Positions 1 to 6,839 of a stretch of 18,561 bases of DNA are shown here, one piece after another. Position numbers and translations under genes: made by a program. Origin of the DNA: an uncultured Ectothiorhodospiraceae bacterium. GTDB lineage: Bacteria > Pseudomonadota > Gammaproteobacteria > UBA6429 > Thiohalophilaceae. Each line of letters starts with the position of its first letter. Positions within the stretch are counted from its first letter, which is position 1. The DNA is taken from assembly GCA_947259425.1 (NCBI GenBank), contig CAMYMO010000058.1:1-18561 (forward strand), given 5' to 3'. The notes beneath the pieces were generated by a model. It saw only the letters and a list, made by a program, of their open reading frames with translations, made no database searches and was not told where the DNA came from.

Positions 1-1464
1 CTTGCACACAACTTATACCGGGCCGAACAGGTCCGCGCAATGGATCAATATGCAATTGATCACCTGGCCCTATCTGGCACTGTATTAATGGAACGCGCTG
101 GGGCGGCGGCCTTTGAGTTATTACAAATGCGTTGGCCAGAGGCCAAATCTATCGTGATTGTTTGTGGTACCGGGAATAATGGTGGTGATGGTTATGTGCT
201 GGCTCGGTTAGCGAAAGAGAAGGGACTCAACGTGCAATGTATGCAGGTGGGTGATAAAGCTAATTTAAAAGGGGACGCCTTGGCGGCAGCACAAAGATTG
301 GATCTGGAGTCCATTCCATTTGATGTTGAGGCCTGTAAATCTGCCGATTTGTTGATCGATGCCTTATTGGGAACAGGCCTGGATGGCAATGTGACTGGGG
401 AACGGTTTGATGCGATCATGGCGATGAACGAGAGTGGTACTCCCATTCTATCGTTGGATGTGCCATCAGGCTTAAATGCAGACAATGGCCAGGTACAGGG
501 AATTGCGATCAAAGCCGCGGCGACCATCACCTTTATCGGTAATAAACAAGGTCTGTTTGTCGGCGATGGTTGGGATTACAGTGGTGAACGAATTTTTAAT
601 CCGTTGAGTGTGCCATTGTCGCTCTACGATGAAACTCAATGCGATGTTGAATTGATCAACTATCGAAAATTGAAATCAATTCTAAAACCCCGCGCAGCCA
701 ACTCACACAAGGGTGACTATGGTCATGTGCTGGTGGTGGGCGGTGAGGCAGGATATACCGGTGCGGTACGAATGGCCGGTGAGGCAGCGGCTAGAGTGGG
801 GGCCGGCCTGGTGAGTATTGCGACTCGCCCGCAACATGCCCATTACCTAAACAGTTCACGGCCGGAGCTGATGGTGCATGGCGTGGAAGACGAGAAGGCC
901 TTCCAGATGCTCGCCGAAAAGGCCAATGTCATTGCGATAGGTCCAGGTTTAGGACAAACCGATTGGGCCAAGCAACTGCTGAAGTTCGCGATTGAATCGG
1001 GCCTGCCGTTAGTGATGGATGCGGATGCGTTGAATCTACTTTCAGCAGACCCGCAAAAAAATGACAACTGGATATTAACCCCACATGCGGGTGAAGCGGC
1101 TCGATTGCTGGGTCAATCTGTTCATGAAGTGCAAAGCGATCGATTTGCCGCGGTGAAGGCGTTGCACGAAGAGTTCGCGGGGACCATTGTCTTAAAAGGG
1201 ACAGGTACCCTGGTCCGCTCAACGGAGATGCCGATTTTCTTATGTATAGACGGTAATCCCGGCATGTCGAGTGGTGGCATGGGCGATGTGTTGACCGGCA
1301 TCATTGCGGGTTTAATCGCGCAAGGTATTGATAAACAAGATGCGGCCTCATTGGGGGTTTGTTTGCACGCTGCGGCGGGTGATCAGGCGGCAAAAGCAAC
1401 CGGTCAACGTGGCTTGCTGGCGACAGATTTAATGGGTTCGGTGCGACGCCTCGCGAACCCCTAA
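1..1464 (+). CDS. nnr: Bifunctional NAD(P)H-hydrate epimerase / ADP-dependent hydrate dehydratase (5' partial)
   Basis: Repairs NAD(P)H hydrates: the N-terminal domain epimerises the R and S forms, and the C-terminal domain dehydrates S-NAD(P)HX using ADP. The reading frame is open from base 1 and reads LAHNLYRAEQVRAMDQYAID, which matches the family N-terminus, so the true start lies upstream and the ATG at 40 is internal. Counting from that ATG, GNNGGDGY (45-52) and the LDVPSG stretch mark the YjeF_N epimerase. SHKGDYG (222-228), IGPGLG (about 300), TPHAGEAARLLG (from 347) and NPGMSSGGMGDVLTG (from about 406) mark the ribokinase-like dehydratase. Both halves look intact. The stop codon is 3 bases before the tsaE ATG, so the two genes are almost certainly cotranscribed, as in E. 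coli yjeF-yjeE. Confidence 0.96.
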   Translation, partial: LAHNLYRAEQVRAMDQYAIDHLALSGTVLMERAGAAAFELLQMRWPEAKSIVIVCGTGNNGGDGYVLARLAKEKGLNVQCMQVGDKANLKGDALAAAQRLDLESIPFDVEACKSADLLIDALLGTGLDGNVTGERFDAIMAMNESGTPILSLDVPSGLNADNGQVQGIAIKAAATITFIGNKQGLFVGDGWDYSGERIFNPLSVPLSLYDETQCDVELINYRKLKSILKPRAANSHKGDYGHVLVVGGEAGYTGAVRMAGEAAARVGAGLVSIATRPQHAHYLNSSRPELMVHGVEDEKAFQMLAEKANVIAIGPGLGQTDWAKQLLKFAIESGLPLVMDADALNLLSADPQKNDNWILTPHAGEAARLLGQSVHEVQSDRFAAVKALHEEFAGTIVLKGTGTLVRSTEMPIFLCIDGNPGMSSGGMGDVLTGIIAGLIAQGIDKQDAASLGVCLHAAAGDQAAKATGQRGLLATDLMGSVRRLANP

Positions 1465-1467
1465 TTG

Positions 1468-1971
1468 ATGACAGAACAAGCATTCAATTTAACGTTTGAA
1501 CTGGCTGATGAAGCGCAAAGTCTGCAGCTCGCACAATGTTTTGCCTTGCAACGTCCTATCAGTCAAACCAACCATACGTCCCTGGTGGTGTTTTTGAAAG
1601 GGGATTTAGGCGCAGGTAAGACGACCTTCTCACGCGGATTTATCCAGGCCTTAGGGCACACTGGTAAGGTTAAAAGCCCGACTTACACACTGATTGAACC
1701 CTACCAGCTCGAAAATCTGACCATCACTCATATGGACCTATACCGACTGTCCGATCCGGAAGAGCTTGATTATCTTGGGGTGGATGAATTGGTCCAGCAC
1801 TCGGATATCTGTCTTATCGAATGGCCAGAGCGGGGGGCAAATATGCTTCCTGTGCCCACGATAACGATCTCGATTAAACATCGCGCTAGCGGACGCGAGT
1901 TACATGCCCAATCCCACTGCGAGATTGGTCAACGCTGGTTACAGGCCGTTCAATCCCACTTTTCGAGTTAA
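1468..1971 (+). CDS. tsaE: tRNA threonylcarbamoyladenosine biosynthesis ATPase TsaE
   Basis: Small P-loop ATPase that works with TsaB, TsaD and TsaC to make the t6A modification at position 37 of ANN-decoding tRNAs in the cytoplasm. The 167-residue product has a Walker A motif GDLGAGKTT (45-53), SPTYTLIEPY (from 70), MDLYRL, and LIEWPERG (116-123), all hallmarks of the YjeE/TsaE family, and its length is typical. A TTG at 1465 is in frame directly before the ATG. I prefer the ATG at 1468; no clear Shine-Dalgarno sequence is visible before either, which fits translational coupling to nnr 3 bases upstream. The next gene is 139 bases away and appears to have its own promoter. Confidence 0.96.
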   Translation: MTEQAFNLTFELADEAQSLQLAQCFALQRPISQTNHTSLVVFLKGDLGAGKTTFSRGFIQALGHTGKVKSPTYTLIEPYQLENLTITHMDLYRLSDPEELDYLGVDELVQHSDICLIEWPERGANMLPVPTITISIKHRASGRELHAQSHCEIGQRWLQAVQSHFSS

Positions 1972-1987
1972 GCCCTCACATTCCCGG

Positions 1988-2018
1988 TGATCTATTAAGA
2001 TCAAAGATTAAGATCAAA
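1988..2018. repeat. 12-bp tandem direct repeat and TGATC palindrome upstream of amiB
   Basis: ATTAAGATCAAA occurs twice without a mismatch (1994-2005 and 2007-2018), a 13-bp period. The first copy also forms the half-palindrome TGATC-N6-GATCA (1988-2003) with the bases before it. This places three GATC sites within 27 bp, about 35-60 bp upstream of a putative amiB promoter. Operator function is inference only. Confidence 0.6.
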
Positions 2019-2051
2019 CCCTATCTAACTAAAAAATATAGAGATTTTGAC

Positions 2052-2079
2052 TTGAAAAATCCCAAAAATCAGGCACAAT
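2052..2079 (+). promoter_or_regulatory. Candidate sigma-70 promoter for amiB
   Basis: TTGAAA (2052-2057), a 16-bp spacer, and CACAAT (2074-2079) lie 31 bp before the chosen amiB start, in an AT-rich 139-bp gap. The -10 matches the consensus at only 4 of 6 positions, so this is a weak call supported mainly by location. Confidence 0.35.
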
Positions 2080-2110
2080 AAATATGGAGTAGGTAAAAAG
2101 GGGTGTGGTC

Positions 2111-3424
2111 ATGCGTTTATTTTTGCGCACGAGCCTGATTTTGATTTTATTCAGTGTGATGGGCCTGGCTCAGGCCGTCACGGTCGAAGGTGTGCGCATG
2201 TGGCCGGCACCGGATCATACTCGCCTGGTCTTTGACCTGAACTCACCGGTTCAACACTCCCTGTTTGTGCTCAAATCACCAGACCGTCTGGTTATTGACC
2301 TCAAATATAGCCATTTCAATGGCCAATTACCTTCACTGGCAAACGATGCCTTTATAAAACATATTCGTTATGCCAAACGGGGTCAGAATGACCTGCGCGT
2401 TGTGCTTGACCTAAAGCGTAAGATCAAACCGAAGAGTTTTGTGCTCAAGCCGCATCGTGAATATGGTCATCGGCTTGTTGTTGATTTAATCGATTCGACC
2501 CAAACTAAACCCCGCAAACCCATTCGACGTGATACGGATATTCAAGGGAAACCAAGAGATGTCATTATTGCGATTGATGCCGGGCATGGTGGCGACGATC
2601 CGGGTGCGATTGGGCGTCGTGGTACCAAAGAAAAAGACGTGGTGCTGGCGATTGCCAAAAAACTTAAAGTCATGATCAACAAACAACCGGGTATGAAAGC
2701 CAAAATGATTCGTACCGGTGACTATTATGTTTCATTGAAAAAGCGGGTTACTAAGGCACGCGAGGCTCAGGCCGATTTATTTATTTCAATTCATGCGGAT
2801 GCCTTTAAAGATCGACGTGCGCATGGGTCGTCGGTATTTGTCTTATCTGAAAATGGCGCCAGTTCGGAAGTGGCCAGATTTCTTGCCGAGTCGGAAAACA
2901 GTTCGGATATGATCGGTGGTGTTACCCTGGGGAATAAGGATGACTTACTCAAACATGTGTTGGTGGATATGTTAAAGGATTCAACCATGGAAGAGAGTCA
3001 TGATGTTGCCAAACATATGATCAAGGGACTAAAAGGCGTCAATCGTTTACATAAGCGACATGTTGAACAAGCGGGCTTCCGCGTCTTGAAAGCACCTGAT
3101 ATTCCATCAGTTTTAATCGAGACCGCATTTATCTCCAATTCAAAAGAAGAGCGCAATTTACGCAGCAGTAAACATCAGAAAAAACTGGCCAGGGCAATTT
3201 TTAAGGGCACACTCAATTACTTTAAAAACAATCCACCGCCGGGTACTTTGATTGCGTTGAAAGATCGTAAACACCGAATTGCCTCAGGCGATACCATGAG
3301 TGGCATTGCCGAGCGTTACCAGGTCAGCATGGCCGATATCCGTCGTGCCAATGGGCTGAAAAGCAATAAACTCAAGATTGGCAAGACCTTACGTATTCCA
3401 AGTTACATGACTAACGATTCATAA
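2111..3424 (+). CDS. amiB: N-acetylmuramoyl-L-alanine amidase AmiB (AMIN, Amidase_3, LysM)
   Basis: Periplasmic zinc amidase that cleaves the stem peptide from murein during daughter-cell separation. The 437-residue product begins with a Sec signal peptide (MRLFLRTSLILILFSVMGLAQA, cleavage expected after AQA), then an AMIN domain (about 24-130), a linker, and Amidase_3 (about 150-375). Predicted zinc ligands are H159 (DAGHGG), E174 (GTKEKD) and H228 (SIHADA), with catalytic E337 (IETAFISN). The Asn/Ser-rich insert around 245-300 corresponds to the autoinhibitory regulatory helix that EnvC-type activators displace. A LysM domain occupies about 388-431. AGGGG at 2099-2103, 7 bases before the ATG at 2111, decides the start; the in-frame GTG at 2105 would be too close to it. 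AmiB rather than AmiC is chosen from position before mutL and the LysM. Confidence 0.95.
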   Translation: MRLFLRTSLILILFSVMGLAQAVTVEGVRMWPAPDHTRLVFDLNSPVQHSLFVLKSPDRLVIDLKYSHFNGQLPSLANDAFIKHIRYAKRGQNDLRVVLDLKRKIKPKSFVLKPHREYGHRLVVDLIDSTQTKPRKPIRRDTDIQGKPRDVIIAIDAGHGGDDPGAIGRRGTKEKDVVLAIAKKLKVMINKQPGMKAKMIRTGDYYVSLKKRVTKAREAQADLFISIHADAFKDRRAHGSSVFVLSENGASSEVARFLAESENSSDMIGGVTLGNKDDLLKHVLVDMLKDSTMEESHDVAKHMIKGLKGVNRLHKRHVEQAGFRVLKAPDIPSVLIETAFISNSKEERNLRSSKHQKKLARAIFKGTLNYFKNNPPPGTLIALKDRKHRIASGDTMSGIAERYQVSMADIRRANGLKSNKLKIGKTLRIPSYMTNDS

Positions 3425-3741
3425 CAGTCGAAGTTAAACCGGTCAGTCATCTTTGTTGCTGATGCGTTTAGCAACGCTTGTTGTCATTCCAGGCAATGTG
3501 AAACATCTAGTTTTTTCGGTCATTCTGAGCGAAGTGAAGAATCTTGTTTTCCAGAGATCGTATCCTATTGGTCATATCTTTTGTTTTACGCCATATGCTT
3601 TTGCACGGCTATGTGCTTTATGTGGTAAGTCCGAACCAGGGTAACATTTAGTTTCACACCGTTGCCGTCGGGATCAAAAACAATGGAAATATCTTATTGC
3701 CATCTCCCATTTGAAATTGTTTTTCCATTAAACTAACCCTC
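3425..3741. other. 317-bp amiB-mutL gap without a convincing gene
   Basis: This gap holds a weak stem GTTGCT-N9-AGCAAC (3455-3475) with no T-tract, the two repeat copies described separately (3483-3552), and AT-rich sequence before mutL containing an 8-bp inverted pair AATGGAAA (3682-3689) and TTTCCATT (3722-3729). A short open frame at 3453-3644 is the translation of the repeat and is not called. No convincing Shine-Dalgarno sequence or consensus promoter is seen for mutL. Confidence 0.6.
3483..3552 (+). repeat. Two tandem degenerate copies of a HSERSEES-type dispersed repeat
   Basis: Copy 2 begins at 3519 with GTCATTCTGAGCGAAGTGAA and continues GAATCTTG. This is the well-known intergenic repeat whose translation gives strings such as SERSEES or VILSEVKNL in many bacteria. 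Copy 1 begins at 3483 with GTCATTCCAGGCAATGTGAA. Aligned without gaps over 34 bases the copies agree at 24 positions, with a 36-bp period. Copy 1 is the more decayed. Function is unknown. Confidence 0.7.
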
Positions 3742-5409
3742 ATGTCTGCCGTACAACATTGTCCAACTATAAAGCTGTTACCTCGCCAATTAGCCGACCA
3801 GATTGCGGCTGGCGAGGTGATTGAGCGCCCGGCATCCGTTGTTAAAGAATTGCTTGAAAACGCCCTGGATGCCGGTGCGACGCGGATTGATATAGAGCTA
3901 GGGCATGGTGGTATGAGTGCCATTATGGTGACGGATAATGGTGTTGGTATTAGCGCCGATGAGCTATCGCTTGCCATTGCTCGACATGCGACGAGTAAAA
4001 TTGAATCAGTCGATGACTTACTTACCCTGCACAGTCTAGGTTTTCGTGGTGAGGCCCTCGCCAGCATGTGTTCGGTGAGTGAATGGACAATCATCTCTCG
4101 TCAGCCTGCATCTGAACAGGCGGCTAAATTATCATACCAGCTTCCTGAGCAAGTACTTGAAGTAAACCATGCCCTGGGTACCCGTGTTTCAATCAATAAC
4201 CTGTTTCATAATACCCCGGCGCGACGCAAATTTTTACGTGCAGAACGAACCGAATATCGCCATTGCGATGAAGTGATAAAAAGGATGGCATTAGCACGTT
4301 TTGATGTAGGTTTTTATCTAAAGCATAATGGCAAGCAAACATTACGTTTACCCGCAGTAAGCGATGACATTGGTCGTTCACGTCGTGTTGCCCAGGTATG
4401 TGGTCAAAACTTTATTAACCAATCGTTAACCATCGATTATCCACATAATAATATGCGCTTGTGGGGGTGGATTAGTCAGGCCGATTTTTCTCGTCAGACA
4501 ACGGATCTTCAATATTTTTATATTAATGGTCGTATCATTCGTGATCGAGTGATCAATCATGCGATACGTTTTGCTTATCAGCGTGTTTTACCTCCAGGTC
4601 GTCATGCAGTTTATGTTTTACAGCTTGAGATCGACCCAGTTTCTGTCGATGTGAATGTGCATCCGACAAAACATGAAGTTCGTTTTGCCGAATCACGCTT
4701 AATCCATGACTTTATCTCACGAAGTTTACGCGATGCATTAGGCAGTGGTGACGCCGTTGATGTTAACGCGATGAATGCCTCTTATCTAAATCAAGTTACC
4801 CCGGCAATGAATGAGTTAAATCAAGTTGCACAAATGCCTGCACACTATCTTGTTAGCGAGTCCAGGTTTGGCAATGTCCTTTCTATTGTGCATAACCGAT
4901 TTGCGTTAAGCCAACAGCAAGATACTTTATATTTAATCGATTTGGTTAAGGCTTCTGCCTTGTTGGTGAGCTCACATTGGATAAGATCGTATAAAGACCA
5001 ACAAGTAAAATCCCAACCATTATTAATTCCGTTGCGTTTAACGTTAACGGAACCACAAAAAATAAATTTAAAGCAGTCTGAATTATTGCTGATAGATTTA
5101 GGCATACAGTTAACAAAGACTGAAAGCAGCGATTATCTGCTCCGTTACATTCCTAACCTGTGTCGAGATTATAACAGCGATGAGTTGGCTATTAATTTAT
5201 TAAGCACCCCCCTGCAGGACGATAATATAAAAGATCAAATTTTAACTGTCTTAATGGAGACCGCACTTGATCTATCAAAATTAAACTTAGCAGAACTGCT
5301 AAACACCCTGTCTGCGAATAATGGTTTTACCGCCTCGCATGAATTTGCAGATTGTTGGCGAGCGTTAACTGAATCATCGCTACACGAATGGTTTAAGCGG
5401 TTACCTTAG
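3742..5409 (+). CDS. mutL: DNA mismatch repair protein MutL (short linker, no endonuclease motif)
   Basis: ATP-driven mediator that links MutS mismatch recognition to strand incision and helicase loading. The N-terminal GHKL ATPase is intact: E36 in the KELLENALDAG helix, DNGVGI (65-70), ATSKI, GFRGEAL (100-106), NTPARRKFLR, and NVHPTKHEVRF near the end of the domain. The C-terminal domain retains the beta-clamp motif QPLLIP (425-430). The DQHAxER metal-binding endonuclease motif is absent: the equivalent site reads LIDLVKAS (398-405). No CPHGRP-like motif is seen near the C-terminus. At 555 residues it is shorter than the usual 600-650, mainly through a linker of roughly 40 residues. The second half looks AT-rich. 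The ATG at 3742 fits the family start. miaA begins 16 bases after the stop. Confidence 0.96.
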   Translation: MSAVQHCPTIKLLPRQLADQIAAGEVIERPASVVKELLENALDAGATRIDIELGHGGMSAIMVTDNGVGISADELSLAIARHATSKIESVDDLLTLHSLGFRGEALASMCSVSEWTIISRQPASEQAAKLSYQLPEQVLEVNHALGTRVSINNLFHNTPARRKFLRAERTEYRHCDEVIKRMALARFDVGFYLKHNGKQTLRLPAVSDDIGRSRRVAQVCGQNFINQSLTIDYPHNNMRLWGWISQADFSRQTTDLQYFYINGRIIRDRVINHAIRFAYQRVLPPGRHAVYVLQLEIDPVSVDVNVHPTKHEVRFAESRLIHDFISRSLRDALGSGDAVDVNAMNASYLNQVTPAMNELNQVAQMPAHYLVSESRFGNVLSIVHNRFALSQQQDTLYLIDLVKASALLVSSHWIRSYKDQQVKSQPLLIPLRLTLTEPQKINLKQSELLLIDLGIQLTKTESSDYLLRYIPNLCRDYNSDELAINLLSTPLQDDNIKDQILTVLMETALDLSKLNLAELLNTLSANNGFTASHEFADCWRALTESSLHEWFKRLP

Positions 5410-5425
5410 GCAGATGCATCGTTAA

Positions 5426-6370
5426 ATGAAGCCATCCAGTTATCCGCCGATTGTTTGCATTATGGGGCCCACCGCCTCAGGCAAAACCGATCTTGCGATT
5501 AGCTTATCTGAAAAGTTTCCAATGGAAATAATTAGCGTTGACTCAGCGATGGTTTACAAAGGCATGGACATCGGCACCGCCAAACCCGATGCTAAAACGC
5601 TGGCCCGAGCACCTCATCGACTGGTTGATTTTCTTGATCCGGCTGAGCCGTATTCCGCAGCGCAATTTTGCACCGATGCGTTAGATGAAATGCAGCAAAT
5701 TACCGAGCAGGGTCGTATCCCTTTATTAGTGGGGGGCACGATGTTGTATTTCAAAGCCTTATTGTATGGTATATCCGACATGCCATCGGCGGATGAGGGG
5801 ATCCGAGCGAAACTCGTTGCCGAGACAGAAGCCCTCGGTTTACCGGCGATGCATAAAAAATTAGCCGACGTTGACCCTGAATCAGCTGCTCGCATTCATC
5901 CTAATGATCCACAGCGAATTCAACGCGCCCTGGAAGTCTATGAATTAACGGGAATATCATTGACCGAGTGGCAGGCGAAACCGGCCGATCCCCTTCCATA
6001 TGAACCTATTCAGATTGCACTGGTCCCAACGGATAGAAGTTGGTTACATCAGAGAATTGAACAACGTTTCCGGCTAATGTTAGAACAGGGTCTGGTGGAT
6101 GAAGTGAAGGCACTGTTTCAGCGTGATGATTTGGACGAAAATAAGCCTTCAATTCGGGCCGTCGGTTACCGGCAGGTCTGGCAGTTTCTGCAGGGCCAGC
6201 TCAGCTATGATGAGATGCAGGAACGCGGCATTATTGCCACTCGTCAATTAGCTAAACGCCAGTTGACCTGGTTAAGATCGATGCCGGATTTAAATAGTTT
6301 TGATTGTCTAAACAAAGACTTAGAGGAAGGGGTGTTGAATTTATTAAAGCATGCCCACATAACGGATTAA
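5426..6370 (+). CDS. miaA: tRNA dimethylallyltransferase MiaA
   Basis: Transfers a dimethylallyl group to the N6 of A37 in tRNAs reading UNN codons, the first step towards ms2i6A. The 314-residue product has the P-loop GPTASGKT (14-21), DSAMVYKGMDIGTAKP (39-54), HRLVDFLDP, GRIPLLVGGTMLYFKAL, NDPQRIQRALEVYELTG and RAVGYRQVW, all canonical. Length and domain content are normal. It follows mutL by 16 bases, consistent with a mutL-miaA-hfq transcript as in E. coli. No obvious Shine-Dalgarno sequence is seen before the ATG, so coupling to mutL is likely. Confidence 0.97.
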   Translation: MKPSSYPPIVCIMGPTASGKTDLAISLSEKFPMEIISVDSAMVYKGMDIGTAKPDAKTLARAPHRLVDFLDPAEPYSAAQFCTDALDEMQQITEQGRIPLLVGGTMLYFKALLYGISDMPSADEGIRAKLVAETEALGLPAMHKKLADVDPESAARIHPNDPQRIQRALEVYELTGISLTEWQAKPADPLPYEPIQIALVPTDRSWLHQRIEQRFRLMLEQGLVDEVKALFQRDDLDENKPSIRAVGYRQVWQFLQGQLSYDEMQERGIIATRQLAKRQLTWLRSMPDLNSFDCLNKDLEEGVLNLLKHAHITD

Positions 6371-6495
6371 CAGGATATATGCTAGACTGTTTCCAGGCAT
6401 GATTATTAGAATTAAACTTGATCAGATTATTTGGGTCAGGTGATTTGAACCGAATTATTTGAAAGACATTCTTGATATTATTGGGTTTATTATTA

Positions 6496-6518
6496 GTACG
6501 ACAAAAAACCGGTCGTAC
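6496..6518 (+). promoter_or_regulatory. 7-bp inverted repeat upstream of hfq
   Basis: GTACGAC (6496-6502), a 9-base loop, and GTCGTAC (6512-6518) form a perfect inverted repeat ending 34 bases before the hfq ATG, followed by an A/T-rich stretch and a GGAG Shine-Dalgarno (6542-6545). It could be an operator or a hairpin in the hfq leader. E. coli Hfq represses its own translation through its 5' UTR, so autoregulation is plausible here but not shown. Confidence 0.45.
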
Positions 6519-6552
6519 AGATAATTATTATAAATAAAAACGGAGAAAGACA

Positions 6553-6801
6553 ATGAGTAAAGGGCAAGCTTTACAAGATCCATTTTTGAACGCTTTACGC
6601 AAGGAACGCATCCCTGTTGCAATTTATTTGGTCAATGGAATTAAACTCCAGGGCCAGGTCGATTCATTTGACCAGTTTGTTGTTTTATTGCGCAATAGTG
6701 TGAGTCAAATGGTGTATAAACATGCCATTTCTACCATTGTACCGGCGCGCAATATCAAATTGCCGATGTTTGATGAAACACAGGCCACTCCGAATAGCTA
6801 A
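6553..6801 (+). CDS. hfq: RNA chaperone Hfq
   Basis: Hexameric Sm-like chaperone that pairs small RNAs with their target mRNAs. The 82-residue product has the proximal-face residues Q8, F42, Y55, K56 and H57 (YKHAIST) at E. coli numbering, the Sm1 segment NGIKLQGQ, and the rim patch R16-K17-E18-R19, which has K where E. coli has R17. The C-terminal tail after the core is short (about 15 residues), resembling Pseudomonas Hfq rather than the long enterobacterial tail. GGAG at 6542-6545 with a 7-base spacing supports the ATG. It lies in the standard miaA-hfq-hflX context. Confidence 0.98.
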   Translation: MSKGQALQDPFLNALRKERIPVAIYLVNGIKLQGQVDSFDQFVVLLRNSVSQMVYKHAISTIVPARNIKLPMFDETQATPNS

Positions 6802-6826
6802 AGACACGAATTTGCTCATCCCAAGC

Positions 6827-6832
6827 AGGAGG
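6827..6832 (+). promoter_or_regulatory. Ribosome binding site that decides a TTG start for hflX
   Basis: A perfect AGGAGG lies 7 bases before a TTG codon at 6840. The encoded N-terminus M-F-E-R matches the MFDRY-type start of HflX, so TTG is the likely initiation codon. Confidence 0.85.
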
Positions 6833-6839
6833 CGTTTCC

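Noticed and set aside
192..530. 112-residue minus-strand open frame within nnr
   Set aside because: Opposite a conserved coding region, with no ribosome site or recognisable features.
3455..3475. Stem GTTGCT-N9-AGCAAC after amiB as a terminator
   Set aside because: Six pairs, a 9-base loop and no T-run; not convincing.
3453..3644. 63-residue plus-strand open frame between amiB and mutL
   Set aside because: It is the translation of the HSERSEES-type repeat (VILSEVKNL string) and has no ribosome site or family resemblance.
3645..3700. Minus-strand fragment DISIVFDPDGNGVKLNV, resembling the end of a glyoxalase-type domain
   Set aside because: Only about 17 residues before a stop upstream in the frame, and DPDGN-like strings can arise by chance. 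It could be a gene remnant, but the support is too thin.
3654..4094. 146-residue minus-strand open frame overlapping the mutL start
   Set aside because: It lies opposite the strongly conserved MutL ATPase sequence and has no family features.
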